From: JBEBBU01 sp041158225
GTDB taxonomy: Bacteria > Pseudomonadota > Gammaproteobacteria > Methylococcales > Methylococcaceae
Length of the DNA stretch: 21,483 bases
Direction of reading: 5' to 3'
Assembly: GCA_041158225.1 (NCBI GenBank)
Contig: JBEBBU010000062.1
Location: forward strand, 1 to 21,483
Shown: positions 15,122 through 21,483 of the stretch, in pieces
Numbering within the stretch: the first letter of the stretch is position 1
How the letters are laid out: every line of letters begins with the position of its first letter
Notes under the pieces: generated by a model
The model's input: only the letters and a program-made list of their open reading frames with translations
What the model was told of the DNA's origin: nothing
Database searches by the model: none
Position numbers and translations under genes: made by a program

Positions 15122-15757
15122 TCACTTCTTCACAGCAGGCTGGACGATAACATCAGCGCCTTTTGGCCCTGGTACCGCACCCCTGATGAAGAGCAGTGAT
15201 CTTTCCTTGTCAATGGATACCACGCGCAGATTTTGCGTCGTCTGCTGCACTGCACCCATGTGACCACACATTTTCTTACCCTTGAATACGCGACCAGGTG
15301 TCTGGTTCTGGCCGATTGAGCCAGGTGCGCGGTGAGAAAGCGAGTTGCCGTGTGTAGCATCCTGGGTACGGAAGTTATAGCGCTTGATAACGCCAGCAAA
15401 ACCCTTACCGATAGTCTTGCCAGTAACATCAACCCACTGACCATCACTGAAAACATCGACGGATATTTCGTGACCGACAGCATAATCGCCATCGCCGTCA
15501 GCAAGACGGAACTCAACGAGACTCCTTCCCGCCTCAACACCAGCCTTGGCAAAGTGACCTGCCTGAGACTTGTTGATACGAGAGCGCTTCACATTGCCCG
15601 TGGTCACCTGAATCGCACGATAACCATCAGTTTCGGCGGTTTTAACCTGCACTACGCGATTGGGTTCTACAAGGATAACGGTAACCGGGACAGCTGCACC
15701 ATCTTCGGTAAAAATTTGTGTCATTCCGCATTTGCGTCCGACAAGACCAATAGTCAT
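15122..15757 (-). CDS. rplC: 50S ribosomal protein L3
   Basis: L3 is an assembly-initiator protein that reaches towards the peptidyl transferase centre. It has 211 residues (E. coli 209), opening MTIGLVGRKCGMTQIFTEDG. The stretch SHRAPGSIGQNQTPGRV includes Q150, at the same number as the glutamine methylated by PrmB in E. coli. It lies 26 nt after rpsJ. Confidence 0.98.
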   Translation of the reverse strand: MTIGLVGRKCGMTQIFTEDGAAVPVTVILVEPNRVVQVKTAETDGYRAIQVTTGNVKRSRINKSQAGHFAKAGVEAGRSLVEFRLADGDGDYAVGHEISVDVFSDGQWVDVTGKTIGKGFAGVIKRYNFRTQDATHGNSLSHRAPGSIGQNQTPGRVFKGKKMCGHMGAVQQTTQNLRVVSIDKERSLLFIRGAVPGPKGADVIVQPAVKK

Positions 15758-15783
15758 TTCTTATTCCCCGAACTATCCGTTTA

Positions 15784-16095
15784 TCAGTTAAGCTTGATCT
15801 GAACGTCTACGCCCGCCGCGAGATCAAGTTTCATCAGTGCATCAACGGTCTTGTCCGTTGGCTCAATGATGTCCATGAGTCTCTTGTGGGTGCGCAGTTC
15901 ATACTGGTCACGCGCGTCCTTGTTGACGTGCGGCGACACCAGCACCGTGAACCGTTCCTTCTTCGTGGGCAGTGGAATTGGCCCCAGCACCTGCGCACCA
16001 GTGCGCTTTGCGGTCTCCACGATTTCTGAAGCAGACTGATCGATCAGACGATGATCAAATGCTTTCAGACGTATACGGATTCTCTGCTTTGCCAT
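15784..16095 (-). CDS. rpsJ: 30S ribosomal protein S10
   Basis: S10 is a small-subunit head protein that also serves as NusE in transcription antitermination. The chosen ATG gives 103 residues (same as E. coli), from MAKQRIRIRLKAFDHRLIDQ to VDVQIKLN. A TTG five codons upstream lies inside tuf and is less likely. The start is only 7 nt after the tuf stop and has a weak SD (GAG, about 10 nt away, inside the end of tuf), so it may rely on reinitiation after EF-Tu translation. Confidence 0.95.
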   Translation of the reverse strand: MAKQRIRIRLKAFDHRLIDQSASEIVETAKRTGAQVLGPIPLPTKKERFTVLVSPHVNKDARDQYELRTHKRLMDIIEPTDKTVDALMKLDLAAGVDVQIKLN

Positions 16096-16102
16096 GTTAT
16101 GT

Positions 16103-17293
16103 TTACTCAATTACCTTGGACACTACGCCCGCACCAACCGTGCGACCGCCTTCACGGACTGCAAAACGCAATCCCTCTTCCATAGCGATAGGATTGATCA
16201 GCTTGACAGTGATCTTGACGTTATCGCCTGGCATGACCATTTCCACACCCTCAGGAAGGTCACAGGCACCCGTGACATCGGTGGTACGGAAATAAAACTG
16301 TGGACGATATCCATTGAAGAACGGGGTATGTCTTCCACCTTCTTCCTTGGACAGCACATAGATTTCAGCTTCGAAATGGGTGTGCGGTGTAATGCTGCCT
16401 GGCTTGGCCAGAACCTGACCACGCTCGACATCTTCACGCTTGGTGCCGCGCAGCAGGATACCCACGTTGTCACCAGCCTGCCCCTGATCCAACAGCTTGC
16501 GGAACATTTCAACGCCGGTACAGGTCGTCTTGACGGTATTCTTGATACCGACAATTTCAACTTCCTCACCCACCTTGATGATGCCACGCTCAACGCGACC
16601 GGTGACCACGGTACCACGACCCGAGATTGAAAATACGTCTTCAATCGGCATCAGGAATGGACGGTCTACTGCGCGCTCTGGCTCAGGAATGTAGTCGTCC
16701 AGTGCCTTGACCAGCGCATGGATGGCAGGAACACCGATTTCGCTCTGGTCGCCTTCAAGCGCCTTGAGTGCAGATCCCTTGACGATCGGAGTATCATCAC
16801 CGGGGAAATCATACTTGGAAAGCAGTTCCCTGACTTCCATTTCCACCAGTTCGACCAGCTCTGGATCATCAACCATGTCCGCCTTGTTCAGGAAGACAAC
16901 AACGTAAGGAACACCCACCTGACGCGCCAGCAGGATGTGTTCACGGGTCTGAGGCATAGGGCCGTCAGCAGCTGAACAGACCAGAATGGCACCGTCCATC
17001 TGCGCAGCACCCGTGATCATGTTCTTCACGTAGTCGGCATGTCCTGGACAGTCAACATGCGCATAGTGACGCGCATCAGATTCATACTCCACATGCGCCG
17101 TAGCAATCGTGATACCACGCGCACGTTCTTCAGGAGCGTTGTCGATCTGGTCGTATGCACGGAACTCACCACCGAACTTTTCCGCCATACACTTGGTCAG
17201 CGCGGCAGTCAGGGTTGTCTTGCCATGGTCTACGTGTCCAATGGTTCCCACGTTTACGTGTGGTTTGCTTCGTGTAAACTTCTCTTTCGACAT
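16103..17293 (-). CDS. tuf: Elongation factor Tu
   Basis: EF-Tu is the GTPase that delivers aminoacyl-tRNA to the ribosomal A site. It has 396 residues. G1 is GHVDHGKTT (19-27), G3 is DCPGH (81-85, catalytic H85) and G4 is NKAD (136-139). Domains 2 and 3 follow, with GRGTVVTGRVERG and GVEMVMPGDN. The start is ATG with GAGGA 8 nt upstream. It lies 34 nt after fusA and is the last str gene. Many proteobacteria carry a second tuf copy; only one is in view. Confidence 0.98.
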   Translation of the reverse strand: MSKEKFTRSKPHVNVGTIGHVDHGKTTLTAALTKCMAEKFGGEFRAYDQIDNAPEERARGITIATAHVEYESDARHYAHVDCPGHADYVKNMITGAAQMDGAILVCSAADGPMPQTREHILLARQVGVPYVVVFLNKADMVDDPELVELVEMEVRELLSKYDFPGDDTPIVKGSALKALEGDQSEIGVPAIHALVKALDDYIPEPERAVDRPFLMPIEDVFSISGRGTVVTGRVERGIIKVGEEVEIVGIKNTVKTTCTGVEMFRKLLDQGQAGDNVGILLRGTKREDVERGQVLAKPGSITPHTHFEAEIYVLSKEEGGRHTPFFNGYRPQFYFRTTDVTGACDLPEGVEMVMPGDNVKITVKLINPIAMEEGLRFAVREGGRTVGAGVVSKVIE

Positions 17294-17327
17294 GAGTTAT
17301 ATCCTCGTCATTTATATTCGGATTTGG

Positions 17328-19430
17328 TTAGTAGGCCGTAATCTTTCTGATTATGGCATCGGCAACACTGTTAGGTGCTTCCTGGTATTTCTTGAATTCC
17401 ATCGAGTAGGTTGCCCGCCCCTGGCTGAGTGATCTCAGCGAGGTTGAGTAACCAAACATCTCGGCCAGTGGAACTTCAGCTTTAAGCAGTTTGATACCAG
17501 CACCATCTTCCATGCCGAATATCATCCCCCGCCTGCGATTGAGATCTCCCACTACATCACCCATATAATCTTCGGGTGTTTCAACATCAACACTCATAAC
17601 CGGCTCCAGCAGCACGGGATCAGCGTGCTTTGAGCCTTCACGGAATGCCATGGATCCAGCAATCCGGAATGCCATTTCGTTTGAGTCTACTTCATGGTAC
17701 GACCCGTCGGTGAGCGTCACCCGAACATCAACCACCGGGAAACCAGCAAGTATACCATTTTGCAACTGTTCTTGCACACCCTTGTCCACAGCAGGAATGT
17801 ACTCTTTTGGCACAGTTCCGCCAACAACAGCATTCACGAACTCATAACCAGAACCCGGTTCCCTGGGTTCAATTTTCAGCCAGACATGGCCGTACTGACC
17901 CTTGCCACCCGTCTGCCTGACATACTTACCTTCCTGCTCGACCGCAGCGCGCAGCGTCTCCCGGTAAGAAACCTGTGGAGCCCCCACGTTGGCATCCACC
18001 TTGAACTCACGGCGCATACGCTCGACCAGAATTTCAAGATGAAGCTCGCCCATACCGGAAATGATGGTCTGACCACTTTCTTCGTCAGTATGCACCCGAA
18101 ACGAGGGATCTTCCTGCGCCAGTTTCTGCAAGGCAACGCCCATTTTCTCCTGGTCAGCCTGCGTCTTGGCCTCTACCGCCACCGAAATGACCGGCTCGGG
18201 AAATTCCATGCGCTCAAGCACAACCGGATGATCAATGGAGGCAAGCGTCGTACCTGTCACGATATCTTTCAGACCCACACAGGCCGCAATGTCACCCGCC
18301 CGTATTTCCTTGATATCCTCGCGGCTATTGGCATGCATGAGCAACAGGCGCCCGATCCTTTCCTTACGCCCTGTCTGCGAGTTCCACGCCACATCCCCAG
18401 ACTGGAGCACGCCAGAGTACACGCGCACAAAAGTGAGCGTCCCCACAAAGGGATCCGTCATGATCTTGAATGCAAGCGCGGCAAAAGGCTCGTCATCGCT
18501 GGAATGCCTGACCGCTTCTGGCCCATCATCCGGCAGGTGCCCAGGTATTGCCGGCACGTCGAGCGGGGATGGCAGAAACTCCACCACGGCATCCAGCATG
18601 GCCTGCACACCCTTGTTCTTGAAAGCCGATCCGCAGAGCATGGGCACGATTTCCAGCGCTATGGTTCTGGCACGCAACCCCTTGAGAATGGCCGCCTCAT
18701 CCAGATCGCCAGACTCCAGATACTGATCCATCAATGCTTCATCGGACTCCGCAACAGCCTCCAGCAGATGCTCGCGCCAGCGTGCAGACAGAGCAACCAT
18801 GTCCTGAGGAATATCCTCATACACGAAAGTGGCACCCTGATCCTCGTCATTCCAGATTATGGCTTTCTGCTTGATAAGATCGACCACCCCCTTAAAGCCT
18901 TCTTCAGCACCTATCGGCAACTGCACAGGCACAGGATTGGCATGCAACCGGTCACGCATCTGCTGGTAGACCTTGAGAAAGTCAGCACCAGTGCGATCCA
19001 TCTTGTTCACAAAAGCAATGCGGGGAACACGGTATTTGCTGGCCTGACGCCATACCGTTTCTGACTGGGGCTGCACGCCGCCAACGGCACAGTAAAGCAT
19101 ACAGGCGCCATCAAGCACCCGCATGGAGCGCTCAACCTCAATGGTGAAGTCGACGTGCCCTGGGGTATCAATGATATTGATGCGGTGTTCGGGATAGTTG
19201 TAAGCCATGCCACGCCAGTAGGTCGTGGTGGCTGCTGAAGTAATGGTAATGCCGCGTTCCTGCTCCTGCTCCATCCAGTCCATGGTGGCTGCCCCATCAT
19301 GCACCTCGCCAATCTTGTGATTGACGCCAGTGTAGAAAAGCACACGCTCAGTCGTAGTGGTCTTTCCTGCATCAATATGCGCGGAAATGCCTATATTACG
19401 ATAGCGCTCGAGTGGTGTAGATCGGGCCAC
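17328..19430 (-). CDS. fusA: Elongation factor G
   Basis: EF-G is the translocase GTPase that moves tRNA and mRNA after peptide transfer and, with RRF, splits ribosomes. It has 700 residues. G1 is AHIDAGKT (17-24), G3 is DTPGH (88-92) and G4 is NKMD (142-145). Domain IV and the C-terminal EF-G signature (ETPEDYMGDVVGDLNRRRG) are present. The start codon is GTG at 19430, set by the family N-terminus ARSTPLERYRNIGI; the SD is weak (AGG, 9 nt upstream). The 85-nt gap from rpsG is the largest in the cluster and contains a strong hairpin. Confidence 0.98.
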   Translation of the reverse strand: MARSTPLERYRNIGISAHIDAGKTTTTERVLFYTGVNHKIGEVHDGAATMDWMEQEQERGITITSAATTTYWRGMAYNYPEHRINIIDTPGHVDFTIEVERSMRVLDGACMLYCAVGGVQPQSETVWRQASKYRVPRIAFVNKMDRTGADFLKVYQQMRDRLHANPVPVQLPIGAEEGFKGVVDLIKQKAIIWNDEDQGATFVYEDIPQDMVALSARWREHLLEAVAESDEALMDQYLESGDLDEAAILKGLRARTIALEIVPMLCGSAFKNKGVQAMLDAVVEFLPSPLDVPAIPGHLPDDGPEAVRHSSDDEPFAALAFKIMTDPFVGTLTFVRVYSGVLQSGDVAWNSQTGRKERIGRLLLMHANSREDIKEIRAGDIAACVGLKDIVTGTTLASIDHPVVLERMEFPEPVISVAVEAKTQADQEKMGVALQKLAQEDPSFRVHTDEESGQTIISGMGELHLEILVERMRREFKVDANVGAPQVSYRETLRAAVEQEGKYVRQTGGKGQYGHVWLKIEPREPGSGYEFVNAVVGGTVPKEYIPAVDKGVQEQLQNGILAGFPVVDVRVTLTDGSYHEVDSNEMAFRIAGSMAFREGSKHADPVLLEPVMSVDVETPEDYMGDVVGDLNRRRGMIFGMEDGAGIKLLKAEVPLAEMFGYSTSLRSLSQGRATYSMEFKKYQEAPNSVADAIIRKITAY

Positions 19431-19469
19431 AGTCAGAAACCTGCATTGTTAAAGAACGTTTATTTCATA

Positions 19470-19496
19470 CCGGGCTGGCCATCCCTGCCAGCCCGG
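19470..19496 (-). promoter_or_regulatory. Strong hairpin in the rpsG-fusA gap
   Basis: CCGGGCTGGC and GCCAGCCCGG form a perfect 10-bp stem with a 7-nt loop (AGGGATG on the minus strand). No T-run follows (TATGAAATAAA), so it is not a classical intrinsic terminator. It could be an attenuator, a processing site, a stabiliser of the rpsL-rpsG 3' end, or a ribosomal protein target; the sequence does not decide. Confidence 0.7.
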
Positions 19497-19515
19497 GTAA
19501 ATCCGGATTACTTTA

Positions 19516-19986
19516 TTACCAGCGGTAGTGCGAGAAAGCCTTGTTAGCCTCAGCCATACGATGCGTGTCTTCACGCTTCTTCACCGCAGAACCACGATTG
19601 TCCTTGGCTTCCATGACTTCAGCGGCAAGACGGAGCACCATGCCTTTTTCGCCACGCTTTCTGGCAGCGTCAATCAGCCAGCGCATACCGAGCGCAGAAC
19701 GACGGGCTGGACGCACTTCAATAGGCACCTGATAGGTTGCACCACCAACACGACGTGACTTGACCTCAACCATAGGCTGGATATTTTCCAGAGCCCTGGT
19801 GAGAATTTCGACTGAATCCTGCGAAGTCTTGTTTTCAATATGATCAAGAGCGCCATAGACGACCTTCTCGGCCACTGACTTCTTGCCGCTTTCCATGATC
19901 ATATTGATGAAGCGAGCCAGCAGCTCACTGCCGAAACGGGGATCCGGATTGACATCCCTACGTATGGCTCTTCTTCTTCTTGACAT
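19516..19986 (-). CDS. rpsG: 30S ribosomal protein S7
   Basis: S7 is the primary assembly protein of the small-subunit head, binding the 16S 3' major domain. The 156 residues (MSRRRRAIRRDVNPDPRFGS to HYRW) fit the family. In E. coli S7 represses the str operon by binding the long rpsL-rpsG spacer; here that spacer is only 17 nt and holds just an AAAGG ribosome binding site, so feedback must work elsewhere or not at all. Confidence 0.98.
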   Translation of the reverse strand: MSRRRRAIRRDVNPDPRFGSELLARFINMIMESGKKSVAEKVVYGALDHIENKTSQDSVEILTRALENIQPMVEVKSRRVGGATYQVPIEVRPARRSALGMRWLIDAARKRGEKGMVLRLAAEVMEAKDNRGSAVKKREDTHRMAEANKAFSHYRW

Positions 19987-20003
19987 AAATCAACCTTTAC
20001 CTA

Positions 20004-20378
20004 TCAGCTCTTGGGACGCTTTGCGCCGTACTTGGATCGCGCCTGACGACGCTTCTGAACACCTGCAGTATCAAGACTACCGCGTACGATATGATACCGC
20101 ACACCTGGAAGATCCTTGACACGACCGCCACGGATCAGGACCACAGAGTGTTCCTGAAGATTGTGACCTTCACCACCGATATACGAGGAAACCTCGGCAC
20201 CATTCGTCAGGCGAACACGGGCAACCTTACGCAACGCCGAGTTTGGCTTTTTCGGGGTCGTCGTATAGACACGCGTACACACCCCGCGGCGCTGGGGACA
20301 ACTATCCAGCGCAGGCACATTACTCTTTTCCTTCTTACTTTCCCTTGGCTTCCTAACCAACTGGTTAATTGTAACCAT
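20004..20378 (-). CDS. rpsL: 30S ribosomal protein S12
   Basis: S12 lies at the decoding centre and controls accuracy. The chosen ATG gives 124 residues (same as E. coli), from MVTINQLVRKPRESKK; GGAG is 6 nt upstream. The frame stays open further upstream, but that extension has no family similarity. K43 (TTTPKKPNSALRK) and K88 (GGRVKDLPGV), the usual sites of streptomycin-resistance changes, are wild type, and D89, the methylthiolation target, is present. It is the first gene of the cluster. Confidence 0.97.
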   Translation of the reverse strand: MVTINQLVRKPRESKKEKSNVPALDSCPQRRGVCTRVYTTTPKKPNSALRKVARVRLTNGAEVSSYIGGEGHNLQEHSVVLIRGGRVKDLPGVRYHIVRGSLDTAGVQKRRQARSKYGAKRPKS

Positions 20379-20403
20379 AAACCACTCCAGACTCTTGACC
20401 ATG

Positions 20404-20431
20404 ACCGGCAGTGTCCGCCATCTCTGCCGGT
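20404..20431 (-). promoter_or_regulatory. Leader hairpin upstream of rpsL
   Basis: ACCGGCA and TGCCGGT form a 7-bp stem around a 14-nt loop in the expected 5' leader of the str transcript, about 25 nt before the rpsL ATG. It is not followed by a T-run. A role in mRNA stability or feedback binding is possible but unproven. Confidence 0.35.
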
Positions 20432-20490
20432 GACTGCACCTGCACACCTTAGGGATATAACTGAATCCAAGGGTGCTGCTTAAGCCGAAC

Positions 20491-20519
20491 AGGGTACAAG
20501 AACACCCACGGCATGTCAA
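20491..20519 (-). promoter_or_regulatory. Candidate str promoter (upstream of rpsL)
   Basis: On the minus strand there is a perfect TTGACA (20519-20514), a 17-bp spacer and TACCCT (20496-20491). The -35 and spacing are ideal but the -10 is poor (3 of 6). It lies between the tRNA terminator and rpsL, where the promoter for the whole cluster must be, and would give a leader of about 105 nt. Confidence 0.5.
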
Positions 20520-20571
20520 TACAGCAGACACCGCCAGGATATCCAGCACCTGATCCCACCTTTTGCGCGAC

Positions 20572-20604
20572 AAAAAAAAAGCCAACCCCTCGGGGGTGGC
20601 TTTT
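20572..20604 (-). terminator. Rho-independent terminator after tRNA-Asn
   Basis: On the minus strand, AAAAGCCA pairs with TGGCTTTT (8 bp); after one mismatch CCCC pairs with GGGG around a 3-nt loop, and a T-run follows. It separates the tRNA transcript from the str promoter. The opposite strand also ends in TTTTCTT, so it could work both ways, although no plus-strand gene ends here. Confidence 0.92.
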
Positions 20605-20613
20605 CTTGAAAAC

Positions 20614-20689
<76 letters not shown>

Positions 20690-20698
20690 ATATTCCAC

Positions 20699-20775
20699 TG
20701 GCGCGCCCGGAGAGATTCGAACTCCCGACCTCCTGGTTCGTAGCCAGATACTCTATCCAACTGAGCTACGGGCGC
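20699..20775 (-). tRNA. tRNA-Arg(ACG)
   Basis: A 77-nt cloverleaf. The acceptor stem GCGCCCG/CGGGCGC is followed by discriminator G and an encoded CCA. The D arm has GTAGCTCAGTTGGATAGAG, the anticodon loop CTACGAA gives anticodon ACG (wobble A normally edited to inosine by TadA, to read CGU/CGC/CGA), and the T loop has AGTTCGAATC. It is the first gene after the strong promoter. Confidence 0.97.
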
Positions 20776-20790
20776 GTTGTGGAAGCGCTC

Positions 20791-20819
20791 ATTATGCTGA
20801 CTTATGGCAAACCTGTCAA
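20791..20819 (-). promoter_or_regulatory. Sigma70 promoter of the tRNA-Arg/tRNA-Asn unit
   Basis: On the minus strand: TTGACA (20819-20814), a 17-bp spacer, then CATAAT (20796-20791), 11 of 12 consensus bases. The sequence after the -10 (GAGCGC) is GC-rich, a trait of stringently controlled stable-RNA promoters. The expected start is about 8 nt before the mature tRNA 5' end. Confidence 0.88.
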
Positions 20820-20834
20820 GATTCACCGTGCAAT

Positions 20835-20862
20835 TTTTCATCTTCGCGCTTTGTGACACAAT
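20835..20862 (+). promoter_or_regulatory. Possible weak promoter for rnd
   Basis: TTTTCA (20835-20840), a 16-bp spacer and CACAAT (20857-20862) each match consensus at 4 of 6 positions. It is the best plus-strand candidate in the 113-bp divergent gap, but it is weak and could be chance. Confidence 0.25.
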
Positions 20863-20888
20863 ACGGGAATAACAAGGAGCTTCGAAGC

Positions 20889-21483
20889 ATGCCGCCCACA
20901 CTGCACTTTCCCCTGATTCAGGACAACCAGACCCTCAGCGACTTCATAGGGCTTGCATCTGGCAGCACATGGCTTGGTATCGATACCGAGTTCATGCGGG
21001 AACGCACTTACTTTCCACGATTCTGTCTGTTACAGCTTGCGACTGAATCTGCCACGGCTATCGTTGATCCCTTGTCTGGCATCGATCTTTCACTGCTGGA
21101 GCCATTATTCACTTCGCCAGCCATCACCAAGATATTTCATGCGGCCAAGCAGGATCTGGAAGTCCTGTCGCTCCACTTCAGCATAAGCATCGCCCCTATC
21201 TTTGATACTCAGGTTGCCGCGCCCTTTCTTGGCTACCCCGAGCAGATAAGCTACGCCAGACTGGTACAAACGCTGCTGGACATTGAGATTGACAAGGGGC
21301 AGAGCCGTACCGACTGGGCCGCGCGTCCTCTCAGCCAGCTGCAACTGGATTACGCACGGGCTGATGTCATCCATCTTGGCCGTCTTTTTAATATCCTGAA
21401 GATGCAACTTGCTGCCATTCAGCGCACAACATGGGTCGAGGAAGAACTGGCGGCGCTGGAGCATCTTCAGTTCCAGCCTGCAG
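20889..21483 (+). CDS. rnd: Ribonuclease D, N-terminal part (3' partial)
   Basis: RNase D is a 3'-5' exoribonuclease of the DEDDy family that trims tRNA 3' ends and other small RNAs. The frame runs off the right edge; 198 residues are visible of a family length of about 370-380, and the HRDC domain would lie beyond. Catalytic motifs seen are Exo I D32/E34 (LGIDTEFMRERTYFPRFCLL), Exo II D89 (FHAAKQDLEVL), and Exo III Y155 with D159 (DYARADVIHLG). The start is ATG with AAGGAG 9 nt upstream. It is divergent from the tRNA genes, whose precursors are among the enzyme's known substrates. Confidence 0.95.
   Translation, partial: MPPTLHFPLIQDNQTLSDFIGLASGSTWLGIDTEFMRERTYFPRFCLLQLATESATAIVDPLSGIDLSLLEPLFTSPAITKIFHAAKQDLEVLSLHFSISIAPIFDTQVAAPFLGYPEQISYARLVQTLLDIEIDKGQSRTDWAARPLSQLQLDYARADVIHLGRLFNILKMQLAAIQRTTWVEEELAALEHLQFQPA

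Noticed and set aside
17694..19064. A 456-codon open frame on the plus strand opposite fusA
   Set aside because: It is antisense to a fully conserved gene, its translation matches no family I recognise, and codon bias of the sense gene explains the lack of stops.
20379..20585. N-terminal extension of S12 by 69 codons
   Set aside because: The extension crosses the str promoter and leader and has no similarity to S12; the ATG at 20378 has a good SD and gives the normal 124 residues.

Overview
The window is a conserved core chromosomal region of a proteobacterium, most likely a gammaproteobacterium. The basis is the family-typical lengths and sequences: EF-Tu 396 aa, EF-G 700 aa, RpoA with an E. 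coli-like C-terminal domain, S12 124 aa, zinc-free long S14, and an E. coli-like gene order. I cannot name the genus from sequence alone.

Layout, left to right. (1) Bases 3-431 (+) hold the 3' end of a recombination-promoting nuclease (Rpn/YhgA-like, PD-(D/E)XK family) gene. It has a 12-bp tandem repeat coding for four-residue Gly-x-x-Glu/Lys units. An in-frame ATG at 48 has a strong Shine-Dalgarno sequence in front of it. This arrangement matches the gene-within-gene toxin/antitoxin layout known for Rpn proteins. (2) Bases 513-2534 (-) encode a membrane sensor histidine kinase of the 7TMR-DISM type with no response regulator in view. (3) From 20378 down to 2664, all on the minus strand, 32 genes form a continuous str-S10-spc-alpha cluster: rpsL rpsG fusA tuf / rpsJ rplC rplD rplW rplB rpsS rplV rpsC rplP rpmC rpsQ / rplN rplX rplE rpsN rpsH rplF rplR rpsE rpmD rplO secY rpmJ / rpsM rpsK rpsD rpoA rplQ. 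It ends in a clear intrinsic terminator at 2614-2641. (4) Upstream of rpsL lie a candidate str promoter, a strong terminator, and the tRNA-Asn(GTT) and tRNA-Arg(ACG) genes, read from a near-consensus sigma70 promoter. (5) Divergent from the tRNAs, the 5' part of rnd (RNase D) runs off the right edge.

The cluster supplies ribosomal proteins of both subunits, two elongation factors, the SecY translocon pore and the RNA polymerase alpha subunit, so translation, secretion and transcription capacity are expressed together. The tuf-rpsJ junction is only 7 nt, so the separate S10 promoter/leader known in E. coli is absent and the str and S10 blocks look fused. No gene-free stretch exceeds 300 bases; the largest is 20379-20613 (promoter, leader and terminator). 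I found no CRISPR array, IS element, prophage gene or pseudogene. The most biologically interesting item is the partial Rpn gene; the rest is ordinary core genome with some regulatory differences from E. coli.
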